A DNA stretch of 64,000 bases from Epiperipatus broadwayi (taxonomy: Eukaryota > Onychophora > Udeonychophora > Euonychophora > Peripatidae), in assembly GCA_028023455.1 (NCBI GenBank), contig JAQFVV010000182.1:2048001-2112000 (forward strand), given 5' to 3'. The position numbers and the translations under genes are program-made. The notes below the pieces were generated by a model that was not told the DNA's origin, ran no database searches, and was given only the letters and a program-made list of their open reading frames with translations. How positions within the stretch are numbered: position 1 is the stretch's first letter; the number at the start of each line of letters is the position of its first letter. Positions 24,961 through 35,560 of the stretch are shown one piece after another.

Positions 24961-26209
24961 CAGAGAGTCTAAAAAAAATCAGGACTATAAAAAAAAAAAA
25001 ACACATCATGAGTAAAGGTTCTTAGATCTTTGTTCCTGCAGAGAAAAGTAAAGATAAATGTGGAGAAATTATGAAAAGTGTGCCAACTATTCTTGCTAAT
25101 ATGTTGAATCATATTAAGATGTGTGAGTAGAAGTTCTTTTGCCAGTGTTGCTTTTGACCTGATGTTGCGAACTACCTGAGTGAAACCATTTCCTACGAAA
25201 TGTAAAACCACAAAGACTGATGAATCACTAGAATATTGAACAGTGGATCCCTTCCAAGATAAATCCATACATGGTAAATTTTATAAATCCTATACTTGAA
25301 CAAATAAACTTATATAGTAAGTAGTTCTATTAATTTCAATACCAGTGATGACTTTTCTTAGACTCTTAAGTGTAATAAACTATCACCATGAGCTGTATCA
25401 ATTAAAAGAAAACATTAGCAGTAGTTTTAATCCCTATTTATTTTTTATATTTTCTTCTCTTGATAATATTAAATATTTTGTTTTGTATTAATAAATTTAA
25501 ATACGACTCACGTTGTTATTTAATTATTGATTATTCTTATTCTAATTTCATTACAACTTAGCCATTATTATAATTCAATTAAATAAATTGTCAATGCTGT
25601 ACTGAAAACACAATCCTCCAGATAATCTGAATAATTTCATTGTAACTAAAATAATAAAAGGGGTTTGGCCAGTAGATTCTGATACAGAATCCTGGCACCT
25701 TTTCAAATAAATTAAAAGCTGGCCTACTTGTCCCCATTATTATGGTAGTTGCATTAAGTGAAAGGGTATTGTGTGACCATGAAAGATGATTTCATCCATT
25801 AAATCTTACTAAAATTTTCTGACAAAAAACTCAAATAGATTGAATGAGTATAAATAGTAGTGCACTGAGGGGAGAATCCTGAGATATGGATTGAATTCCT
25901 CCCATTGAGTGTTATGTGTATTTTTCGATTCCGTAGAAGGTTTGCTATAATGTAAAGTTGAGTTTTGGGGATGGAGGTATTTGCTAGCATGTCTAACAAA
26001 ATGAGGATGTTCACTCCATAAAATGCTCTCTCAATATCGAATTGAACTGCTATTGTGCTATATTTCTTTTTCTGCCTTGTTGAGTCCAAGATTGCTTTGA
26101 ATAACGCTGTTGCTTAAATTGTTGATGAGTTCTTTTTGGCAAACTGAACATTTGATATTAGTGGCAATATATGTGTTTCTATTTTTTTCTTTATAATTTT
26201 TTCCAATTA
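24960..26209 (-). pseudogene. LINE (APE-type non-LTR retrotransposon), RT segment, 3' half
   Basis: Minus-strand frame 25,799-26,089 encodes a reverse-transcriptase palm core. 'QFDIERAFYGVN' corresponds to motif A (F-D-x-x-x-A-F-D, second Asp replaced by Tyr), 'LLRNRKIHITLNGRNS' to the middle region, and 'GFSPQCTT' to the 'GxPQGSxLSP' motif B with its Gly lost. Motif C (YADD-type) was not found beyond the stop at 25,799. The frame 24,969-25,268 may be the far C-terminal part but shows no firm motif. It belongs with the endonuclease half at 28,619-30,120; a MITE insertion now separates them. Confidence 0.65.
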
Positions 26210-26280
26210 AACCTGGGTCTCTTTTTGTGCAGATTTTTTAAATGTAATTTTGAAGTTATGCAATTCATGTTTTTTTTTTT

Positions 26281-26751
26281 AATATATAGGGTATATGAGC
26301 ACAGACTTTCATATGAACCACCACTCTCCACTCTATCTAATAACACTGATACACTCAAGCACATATATGCTGAAAAGATAAATAATCACCAATATATGTA
26401 TTACCTTAGGTCAACATGGGTGTGACAAGAATATCAGCCTCAGGGTGGCCTTCGAGCATTCCATAATCAGATTTTCAATTGGATGGACGGTTGAAGAGTT
26501 GCAGTGTGTAGTAGATTGGAGCCTGTCCATTAAAATATGAAGATTGTCTATCTTAATATATATCTGAGCACTTATAGTATATATGTGTGGGAGATGATAA
26601 TCTGGACCAACTGATGATTGCTGGTTTAGCATGAAATACATATATTGGTGATTATTTATCTTTTCAGCATATATGTGCTTGAATGTATCAGTGCTATTAG
26701 ATAGAGTGGAGGGTCATGTGAAAGTCTGTGCTCATATACCCTATATATTAC
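26281..26751. mobile_element. Foldback MITE family 2, copy 1 (~470 bp)
   Basis: Long inverted arms: 26,281-26,402 ('aatatatagggtatatgagc' ... 'aatatatgtatt') and 26,636-26,751 in reverse complement, with only a few mismatches. The centre includes a minus-strand open frame (26,411-26,641) of unknown meaning. A diverged relative lies at 37,665-37,930. Confidence 0.85.
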
Positions 26752-26879
26752 ATATATAGACACAGATATATAATAAGCCTGTATTTCAGTTATTAATATC
26801 TTTTTTTGCAGTTTTCTTTTAAGCGATAAAGAAGTTTGTATTTCACTTAAAATTGGGATTTCCCCATTTTATATATGTT

Positions 26880-27540
26880 ATATGTTATATCCGCAAGAAT
26901 GTCTTTGCGGTCATCAAATAAATATACATAATATTTTACTCAGTCTGAATAGCGAATAGTTTGCAACTCTCTATCTCCATAGTTCTCTGGCAACGGATGC
27001 TCTTGCTCTGCAACTAATGCTCTATTCTGCAACTAATGCTCTACTCTGCAACTAATGCTCTGCTCTGCAATGAATGCTCTGCTCTGCGACTAATGCTCTT
27101 CTCTGCAACTAATGCTCTTCTCTGCAACGAATGCACTGCTCTGCAACCAATGCTCTCTGCAACTAATGCTCTACTCTGCTGTGGTCTCCCCATTTCTGTG
27201 GGCTTTTCCAGCTACACCCATGGACTACATTTCCACTGGGCACTGGTCATTTACCGCAAGCACTGAGGCGAGGTATCTACTCAAAACTATTAGACGTCTA
27301 CTCCAAACATGGCTGCTAATAACTGCCTTCCCCTGCGTAGTTGTTACACCGTCTTTTATTGCTTGCTGATAACTGTAGCAATTAATCCTTGTCCAATCAG
27401 GTAACGTCTTTTATTCAGAAATATTTGCAATCAGCAAATATCTCTTGGAATTTTCGTCCGCCCTTACGTTACTTAACTTCCTTTGTTATCAGCGCGCGAT
27501 CTACAACTACCATTCGAACAAATTCTAGTTTTTCTGGAGT
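26880..27540. mobile_element. Insertion inside MITE copy 2 (possible solo LTR)
   Basis: MITE copy 2 loses similarity to copy 1 here. The block begins 'tgttatatccgcaag', has an AATAAA-like signal ('aaataaatata' near 26,917), a 19-bp minisatellite, and a GC-richer end with 'cagcgcgcgatc'. A TG start and polyadenylation-like signal suggest an LTR, but I could not define a matching end or target duplication. Open frames across it (27,036-27,369, 27,389-27,715) follow from the minisatellite or chance. Confidence 0.35.
26997..27180. repeat. 19-bp minisatellite
   Basis: About nine copies of a 19-bp unit close to 'ctctgcaactaatgctcta', with small substitutions and one shortened copy. It gives the repetitive translated pattern 'SATNALLCNE', which is not a real protein. 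Confidence 0.9.
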
Positions 27541-27844
27541 GCACAAACTTGCATTCAATTTTTACAAAATACAACATATACATGCATTAAATTTTGCATA
27601 TTTTAAATGCCTGCTGAAAAAAGGTTTGACAATAAATTTAGATACTGTAGAAGATTTAGGAAAAGATAATGAAACAGAAGTGGAACCTGTTCATTTCACA
27701 GCAAAAATGATTTGAGAAAGTTTTCAACTTTCTAATCAATTGGAAAATCATTTTTTTGTTAATATTGGTACAAATTACAAACCAAATTTCAATGAGAGCT
27801 AAATAGTTGTATGTATGTGTATATTTATATTTTCTTTTATACAC

Positions 27845-28005
27845 ATATATAGATGGAGAAACTTTTAGACAGAAAAAAGTTACAAGTAAAAATATTTAAG
27901 AATTTTTAATTTCTACTTATAAAGAATGTATCTTTAAAAGTTTTTAAATATTTTTTCTTGTAACTTTTTTCTGTCTAAAAGTTTCTCCATGTATATATGC
28001 ATATA
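27845..28005. mobile_element. Foldback MITE family 3 (~160 bp)
   Basis: The left arm from 'agatggagaaacttttagac' (27,851) to about 27,900 returns inverted at about 27,942-27,990 ('gtctaaaagtttctccat'). The arms are about 50 bp, and 'atatat' lies at both ends. It is inserted in the right part of MITE copy 2. Confidence 0.8.
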
Positions 28006-28044
28006 GAAAATTTAACCCTTAGTCATTATTAACACACTTGTGGA

Positions 28045-28105
28045 AACATGTTATATATATAGAGAGAGAATTGCACTCGTGAAAGTGCATTCTCTAATAG
28101 TTAGA
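28045..28105. other. Short hairpin next to (TA)n
   Basis: 'agagaattgcact' and 'aagtgcattctct' form a near-perfect stem around a short loop just after a TA/GA run. It lies within the material inserted in MITE copy 2. Function unknown. Confidence 0.6.
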
Positions 28106-28618
28106 TATAGCAGTCTGGATATCACGAGCTTCATTAACAATTAGTAAAATCATCATCTCAAAGTTTAATTATGATTACATTGTCGATAGAAAACCATTAA
28201 CACAGTATAAGACTGAAGTTGGTGCTAATTGTATTTCCTCTTGTGATGAATCTGATGTCTTACCAGTTGACGAATGAACCACATATTGTCAAATAGCAAT
28301 AATGATTAAAATATGTATGAAAAAATGTAAAATAAATTACACTAAAACATATTGTTTTGAATAAAATTAAATAGTTAATAAAAAAAGTTTGTCTTATATT
28401 AATTTTTTTCAAATATTTGAAATTTTTTATTAGTCATACTTTACTTTTTTATGTGAATTTTAAAGTAATTTTGCATTGCTGCTTTGGCTTTATGTGATTA
28501 TTGAAAATTAAAGAACATATCCCACATTTTCCAAGGTAAGTTAAGTCTATTTTTGTGCAATTTTTTTAATGCAGGTTTTCTGTGGAACCTATCTACAACA
28601 TGAAAAGAGATCTAGGTG

Positions 28619-30120
28619 CATTTTGATTGATAATGATTCCATGGAAATTGGTCAGAGGTCACTCGAGAGGGAGATGATTTTTTGTTAAAGGGAACAATTG
28701 CAATGGAATAAACTCCATCTATATTCTGAATTTCCTGCGATAAGTGGTTGGCTAAGTTGCATAAATATTTGCCGTGTTTTGGCTTAGGTCTTTTGACATG
28801 AATAATGGAATTACGAGCTTCCTGGATGACATCTACTTGATATAGTAGAAAGCTTTGTTAGGAAGTTATTTGTAGTGAATGGCTCTTCAGTTTCTGTTGG
28901 TCCAAATAGCTTAGAATGTCTTGTAAGTAGTGGTCTTGTTTGTAGTTTGCTTTTAAACTATTCAAAAATAGATAGGATCATATTGTGTCCTGCATATGTG
29001 CCTTCTTTTGTTTCAATTACCATTAAAACTTTGATGATTGGTGAGTTTCCTAATGCCCATTTAATATAGTTCCTTGTCCATGTGTGTGGATGTGTTAAAC
29101 ATTTTGCTTTTTTTTGATTTTTAGATATACTTTTAACATCTCACATGCTTTTCTATATGCACATGTTAGGCTATATATATATACTGCTGTTTGTGGTATG
29201 ATGGTGTAATAATGGTTATGCATTTGTGGAGTTCTTTTGCAAGTGTGAGTAATTTGGATGGTAGCAGTTGTTTTTTAGTTGTATGAGATATATTGAAAGA
29301 AACAATGTTTGTGTATGCAAGATACTGTTGTATAGGGTTGAGATCCATTTCTTTAATTTTATTTAACTTAATGTATGTCTTTGAAAAAACAAATTCTGGG
29401 GTGGTTGCTGAAAGTAAAATTGTGACTATTCTTGTTAATGGGAGAATTGATGTTTGTATTTGTATAAGGTTAAATGATATTATTTGAGCTGAGGGATCAG
29501 AAAAAGCTGAAGAGGTTAGTTCAAGTGTTATTTGGGGGTTAGTTCAAGTGTTATTTGGTGATGTAACATTGGGGAGTAAAAACATAAATCATTGAGTGAT
29601 GAATGACGGCCCTTGTGGAATATTATTGTATTGAGTGGTAGGAAGCCTTCTCTACTCATCAATGGTATATAAATTCTATGAAGCCCTTTCTGTATAAATC
29701 TCTGGTATGTTGTGTTGCAATCACCTATTAGTATCATTGGATTTGCTGTACTGGCTAGTGTTGAGTTTATGTTCATTATTATAGTATTAATTTTGTTATC
29801 CTGAATGGGCATGCAAACGTAAATTATATTAATGATTATAATTTTATGTTGAAAGGTTGCAATTAATAGAATTGAGTCTATGAATATAATTTTGAAGGAT
29901 GTGAAGGCAGTTGGTGGATATGAGTAAACCTGTGCCTGCTGAAGTTGATGAGAAATCCCTGGAGCATGCACAAACCCCTTCCATGACTAAATATTTTGCT
30001 GGGTCAATTTGAAAACCAGCATATATTTTTGTTTCCAATAATCCAAGTATATGTGATTTGTGTGGTTGAAATCCATTGTTTGAGCTTTGTGATTTTTGAG
30101 GTTTAATTTAAATCCCTTAC
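28619..30120 (-). pseudogene. LINE endonuclease region (APE-type), decayed
   Basis: The minus-strand frames 29,844-30,038 and 29,528-29,971 together cover an apurinic-endonuclease-like domain. 'ETKIYAGFQI' is the catalytic-Glu box near the N-terminus, 'SAGTGLLIS' the glycine-rich strand, and 'MILIGDCN' near 29,720-29,745 corresponds to 'GDFN' (Phe replaced by Cys). The catalytic SDH end is degraded. Between 28,640 and 29,500 the linker toward RT is present but full of stops. In an intact element this domain nicks DNA to start target-primed reverse transcription. The clade is probably Jockey/R1/I-like; I cannot narrow it further. Confidence 0.65.
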
Positions 30121-32500
30121 ATTAATTGTGGCAATTTTCAGCTTCATCGTATTTGTGGGTATGCAGACTTGGCTTAATGTTGTTGGTTGTTGGACTTGGC
30201 TTAATATTTCTGGGTGTTCTAGAGCATCTTAGTAGTCCAGTTACAATTCTCCATCTGTTGAGTAGCTTAATTGGCTTACTATCATTGCATTTTCTTGATA
30301 GGTTTCCTTGGTTTTTACCTTTTTGGCTTGCCTGTTTTTCTTTTGGTATCAGAGGTTGACATGATTCAATTAATTGCATTATAGCTTCTGATGTTTTGTT
30401 TTTAATTTTTGTTATTTGAATTGGCTGATAATGAGTGATATTGTTATTAATTTTACTCTGTTTTTTTTTCTTCTTACCTGCTGTTTTATCACTGCTATCC
30501 TCAGTTGTCTGATCAGTGTTTTGAACTGAGTGCTATAACCATTTGTTTTATTTCTCTGCTTGTTGCTTGCTCACGAATTATTTTTTTGATTGTTAAATCT
30601 AGCAGTCCTTCATTCTAAATTGTTATTTTGTTACTTTCTTTTTGCCATTGGTTATTGTTTGTGTTTTCTTGTGTTTTTTCTATCTCTGGTATATATGTTC
30701 TCATTGGTTGGGATGTGTTATCTCTTGCTTGCGATTGGTTTTTATTTGTCTAATTATTAATACTTTTGTTATTGTTGCAATTTGTTGCAAAATGGCCTCG
30801 ATCATCAAATGTAAAACATTGTGGCCTTAGACTTCTTATGTGCAGATTTAGAATTACTTCCTGGTTATTCCCCTCTACCAAATAAAAAAATAAAAAATTA
30901 AATTACTTAAATATTATCAAATATATTCTTACAAATATAATTTTAGATTTTACTAATTTTACATTTATTAAATATACACCAATTAAGCATTTTAATAAAT
31001 AACTAAACTATCTTTACAAGAATAACGATAGTATACTATTCCAATTCATCTCTCCTAATTATAACACACACATCAGAGTGCCACCAACAACTTTATCTCT
31101 TAACCTTTATTTATCTGAAGGGTAAGGAATTAAACTTCTGGCAGTACAAGTCCCTTTTACTCCCTCAGGCGTAGTAAGCATAAATACATTTCTTTATTAC
31201 ATAGGTTTAAAATAAAATATCAAAATATTTTTAAGTCTTATCCTTGTTTTTGTTTTTTTTTAAATAAGGTTATGCCAGTTGTAAATAGTGTCACATTCGG
31301 GATTATTTGTCCTTATCTTTAGTAATATTCCTTTTGAAAAAACTTATTTTAATTGTCTTTTAATTCGACCTTTTAAGTTTTATCTTAGCCTTTCCTGTAT
31401 TTCTCTCTCTCCATCAACATTTTCTCTAAGAAAGTGTACATCAAATATCTTTTCTTCTAACAACTTAAGCTTTATTTTAGCTTTCCACCATTATTCGCCT
31501 TACCGATCATCTCGGTACCAAGATTTAAATTAACTATTTTTCCATTCATTCTTTTGAATTTTACTTTTGCTTTGCCAATATCTCTCACCAGATCTATATT
31601 TTTCCTAAGAAAATCTATTTTAATTTTCTCCTCACTCTTAGACTTAAGCTTTACTTTGACTTTGCCTAAATCTCTATTCTGATAACTTTTCCCTTTCACA
31701 AATTTTACTTCAAATATCAAATCCTTAATTTCTTTAAATAGTATTTCTTTATAAATACTGATTTTTGGATAAATATTTCCATAATTATTTTATTTTTAAA
31801 TTTATTACTAGTATTATCGGTAATTTTTGGTAATTCATCTTCTATTATTTCTGGACATTTTTCACATAAAGAAATTAATTCTACCCCTAAGGATTCATTA
31901 GCTCCTTTTTCATTATTACTTAAGATTTTCGAGTCTTTCTATAATCTCTTCTTTAACTAAACTCTATTCTCCTAGATTTTAATTCATTATTTTGGGATAT
32001 ATTATTCCCTTCTAGTTCATTTTCAAACTATCATCCATTATTTTAACATCTTGGCTATTCATTTTAACAGATGACTTATCATCTTCAACTTTTTCATCAA
32101 CTTATTCATTTAGTTTCTGAATTGTTTTTTTTTTAAGAACTTTACTACATTCATGCACTTTATCCTTGAAAGATCCAACACTTTCACGTAAAGATTTATA
32201 AATTTCATTCATGTTATTGGTTAGAGATTTTTCAATATCTTTCTTAAAATACCTAATACTTTCATTATTTTTATTAAGAGATTTACTATTTTCATTAATA
32301 AATTTATACATTTTTTCCATCATCTGTATTATATAATTATCTTGAGGATTATTAACAACTATTTCAGGAATCATTTTTTCCTCTATTTTTCTTCTACCTT
32401 TTCTTCCACCTCCTTCATTTCAACCAAACTAGTTTCACTCACAATAGCTGACATTTCAGTATGGAAATCCTTTTCTAAATCACTCATTTTAATAAATTCA
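30121..32500 (-). pseudogene. LINE ORF1 (Gag-like, coiled coil + zinc knuckle), decayed
   Basis: Minus-strand coding remnants upstream of the endonuclease. A Glu/Lys/Asn-rich stretch (32,102-32,490) with heptad-like spacing suggests a coiled coil. A second charged piece is at 31,472-31,720. Near 30,790-30,832 a retroviral-type knuckle reads 'CFTFDDRGHFATNC', which fits C-x2-C-x4-H-x4-C except that the second Cys is Phe. A basic Ser/Lys/Pro-rich tail follows (30,122-30,379). Order and strand match the ORF1 of APE-type LINEs, whose product binds element RNA. The link between the 31.4-32.5 kb pieces and the rest is an inference from position. Confidence 0.5.
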
Positions 32501-33080
32501 ATTAATACTTATAGTATAAACAATATTCAATAAATTTGTATAATAATATATCAGGAGAAGAATTCCCTATCTGCTTTTTCTACTCTACATTTAATCATTT
32601 CCTTCACAATCTACAGAATAGTACCAATAGTACTAAATTATTTTTATACACCATATTAAAATGATAACTCCTTAATATCTAACTCTTATTTAAATAAACT
32701 ATAATTTGTGATTTCCAAGTTGCATTTACTTGCAAAAGCAATATTGATTTTCACCAGTGCATGATCAAAATAAATTTAATTGCACATGAAATAAAATTCA
32801 ACTATAACAATGATATTATTTTGTAATAATTGATATGATCATAAATCTTAAATAATTATAGTCACATTTACATAACTCAACTTTTTGCTTGTTTATTAAT
32901 TTATAACTAACATTACAGTTTTATGTCAATAATAACTTAGATCATATATGCCACATCAAATATGATACTCTATATGATAAATAATTTAATTAATATTATA
33001 AAATGAATTATAAATCAAATAATGCATGGAGTCATAAGTTGCTATTATAAAATATATAAATTACAAATTACACCCTTCTC
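32501..33080. other. AT-rich spacer, no gene seen
   Basis: No motif, TIR or repeat was recognised between the LINE ORF1 remnant and the PBS-like site at 33,104. Confidence 0.55.
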
Positions 33081-33103
33081 CCATGATTCAACCAATTGGG
33101 CTC

Positions 33104-33120
33104 ACACATTGCTGGCACCA
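33104..33120 (-). promoter_or_regulatory. Possible tRNA primer-binding site (orphan)
   Basis: The minus strand reads 'tggtgccagcaatgtg', matching the site after giant LTR copy B (54,373-54,389). It begins TGG, as a primer site for a tRNA ending CCA should. No LTR was recognised next to it here. Confidence 0.35.
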
Positions 33121-33424
33121 TAATTTACCTCCCACTCAATAATTTGAGTTGGGATATTCTCTGGGATTACAGAATAATTGAGTTTAATTTTAAAGCTAAA
33201 ACTATTATCACCACTGGGGTTAGTGTATCATTTAGATATGTAGGATTTAAGTATATTGTTTTTCTGAATGGTTGCATCATATTTTGGAAATCTTGAATAA
33301 TATAGCCAAAATATGTGTTCTTAATGGTGCCCATTAAGTTTTGATTGACAATAATTAATGTATAGTTTCCTAGGTTTTTAATCTGTGTTTGAAACCTATC
33401 TTTTTGAAATTCCTTATGGATTTT

Positions 33425-33756
33425 AGGTAGATCATAAAGATGAGGAATTTTGCTGAAATATTATGTCAATTTACTTTATGATGTTAATTTACTTTTTTCT
33501 GAATCAGTGAAATACTTATGATGCGTTCTGAGCAATGCTTATAACTTTGTTTCCATATTCAGTATCTGATTTTTTTGCCACTTTTCTAAATTGGTCTGCT
33601 GCGTTGAGCCCTTGTATTTTGTTGTCATAATCAGTTGTATCCATTAAAACTGTTGCATTGCTTTGTCAGCAGAAAGAATAATTATAGATATATCTACTTT
33701 GAGAGATTTCATTGCTTTCCTCTCACCATAGGATATGTTTGACTTCAATTTTTGTT
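33425..33756 (-). pseudogene. PLE-2 fragment, inverted 5'/RT segment
   Basis: The reverse complement matches 36,199-36,520 closely (shared 'caacagttttaatggataca', 'actgattatgacaacaaa' and 'ttcactgattcagaaaaaag'). It encodes the PLE pre-RT motif 'ADKxNATVLMDTTDYDNK'. It joins head-to-head to the forward copy at about 33,756. Confidence 0.8.
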
Positions 33757-35260
33757 GCGGAAACAAAGTTCCAAGCATTACTCAGAAAGCATCGCAAGTA
33801 CTTCACTAATTCAGAAAAAAGTAAAATAACACCATAGTTCAGCAAAATTGCTCTCTTTATAGGCTACCTAAAATCTATTATGTTCCATTAAGATCTATTG
33901 TTAGTTCTAGAGATTCACCTTGCCAAAATTTGGCAAGATTTCTTCTCAAAGTTTTAAGTCCTTTGGCATACAAGACCCAGTCCTTTGTCAGAAGATTCTA
34001 GATACATTGTAGAATTAATCAGGAACATGAAAATTGAAAGAACTGACTAACTAGTAAGCTTTGATGTGGAAAGTTTATTCATGAATGTACTGTGAAGAAG
34101 TATTGTCTATTGTAAGGAAAAGATTAAATGGTGATTGATAGTATAATGGAACTATTAACATTCTGTATAAAAACAACCTACTTGCAATATAACACAGAAT
34201 TCTTCCAACAAAATCAAGGAATGGCTATGGAATCACCACTGTCTCCCATGATTAGCAATATTTATATGGAAGAAATTGAAACCACCGCCATAAAAATTAC
34301 TCCATATCCACCTAAAGTTTGGCTTCGCTATGGCCACATGGTGAAGCACTGCTACAAACTTTCTGGAAACACATCAGCAACATATCCCCTTTCAATTAAA
34401 TTCACAATAGAACCAGAACAAAAAACAAAAATTGGCATTCTTAGATGTTCTTGTGACAAGACTCCCTCATGGCGGAATCAAAACTACAGTTTACTGAAAA
34501 CCTACATATACAGCAACATGCTTATCCTATACATACAATCACACCAGAAATACAAAACATGGAGTTATACTATCATTATGGAACAGAACAAAAGAAGTTT
34601 GTTCAGAAACCAGTGATTTGGAAAAAAAGATCTATATAGAACAAACACTTATGAAAAATGGTTATCCATCAGTTGTTATTAAGAAAACATTAAATAGACA
34701 AAAAAACATCAAGAGAAATGACAATTATTGGTACTGTAGGGTACCTATACATTTCAAAAATAACAGACAAATTAAGGAAAATCTGCAATCAGTATAACAT
34801 CAGAATAGCTTTCCAGTGCCATACCACGCTACAAGGAATTCTAATATCTACAAAGCCTAAATTTGAAATGTTGAAAAGAAAAAAACTGCATTTATGAAAA
34901 ATACCATATCAATGTGGAAGATCATATATTGGTAAGACCAGTTGTTTCATTGAAAATCACTTGAAATAACATAAAATGATGACTAGAAGAGAGAAAACAG
35001 ATGTGTCTAAGGTAGCAGAGCATGTATGTACCAATGAACATATGTTCAATTGGGAAAATACAAAAATATTGGATAGAGAAGAAAATATACAAAGAAAAAA
35101 ATTTAAAGAAGGTGCTCACATGACAATGGCAAAAAATCCCATAAGCCAACCTATTGTGACTATGCATAATGTATAGAAACATAATCAACTTTGCTCTTAG
35201 GAAAAAGTGGAGAAATCAGGAGAAACTTCATAGATAGGTATATGAAATTTCTACTGAGTG
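33757..35260 (+). pseudogene. Penelope-like element PLE-2, copy a (RT + GIY-YIG)
   Basis: From 33,757 to 34,200 it repeats 36,426-36,850 at high identity. The frame 34,128-34,616 encodes the RT middle: 'FFQQNQGMAMESPLSPMISNIYM' corresponds to PLE motif B ('GxAMGSPLSP', Gly replaced by Glu). The catalytic YVDD site is lost; 'WLRYGHMV' stands there. Downstream, 'IPYQCGRSYIGKT' (about 34,900-34,945) and the frame 34,976-35,176 ('AEHVCTNEH', 'WENTKILDREENIQRKKFKEG') are a clear GIY-YIG endonuclease with its conserved C-terminal block. Several stops and frameshifts make it inactive. Confidence 0.85.
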
Positions 35261-35261
35261 T

Positions 35262-35560
35262 TGTCTTTGGCAGGATGGCTCAGTTAGTTAAAATGTTACC
35301 TTAAAATTCAATAATCAAGAATCTAAGGATCCAGGTTGTAATAACATGCTATTACTGTCACTGGTCATTCCAGCAACACCTGAAGAAGAGGGAAGAATTA
35401 TACCTTTAGAAATGTTATGCATATATTAACAGTTGAATGTATTTGGAATATTTAAATAAAAGTTAAATTTTTCTAAAGACATGTGACACACATATTAGAT
35501 GATGGAAATAGTCTAATATAAAAATACAACTAGAACATCATCATCACAAAACTTTAGGAA
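35262..35560 (+). repeat. PLE-2 terminal module with tRNA-like head and hammerhead-like segment
   Basis: The module lies between PLE-2 copy a (3' end) and copy b (5' end). Its head has an A-box-like 'tggctcagttagt' (35,277) and, about 50 bp on, a weak B-box-like 'ccaggttgtaataac'. The segment 35,371-35,415 ('cagcaacacctgaagaagag' ... 'agaaatgtt') stands where PLE terminal repeats (pLTRs) carry hammerhead ribozymes, but the core reads CTGAAGA rather than CTGATGA. The whole module aligns with 47,042-47,330 (minus), including the tail 'ctagatg.tgaaaatagtc', so it is a real repeated unit. Confidence 0.6.

Larger units (their letters stand above)
26210..28618. mobile_element. TA-target MITE, copy 2, interrupted by nested insertions
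   Basis: The left end 'acctgggtctctttttgtg' (26,211) and right end 'gaaaagagatctaggtg' (28,602-28,618) match the 22,101-22,968 MITE. Internal blocks also match ('gaagttatgcaatt', 'gagagctaaat.gttgtatg', 'gatatc.cgagcttc'). The copy is 2.4 kb because it holds a foldback MITE (26,281-26,751), a block at about 26,880-27,540 and a second foldback MITE (about 27,845-28,005). It lies inside the minus-strand LINE, so it inserted after the LINE did. Confidence 0.75.

Noticed and set aside
25213-25232. 'ctgatga' as a hammerhead ribozyme core
   Set aside because: No GAAA at the right distance and no stem II.
27389-27715. 108-codon ORF after the minisatellite
   Set aside because: It spans the edge of the nested insertion and the MITE body, with no motif; treated as chance.
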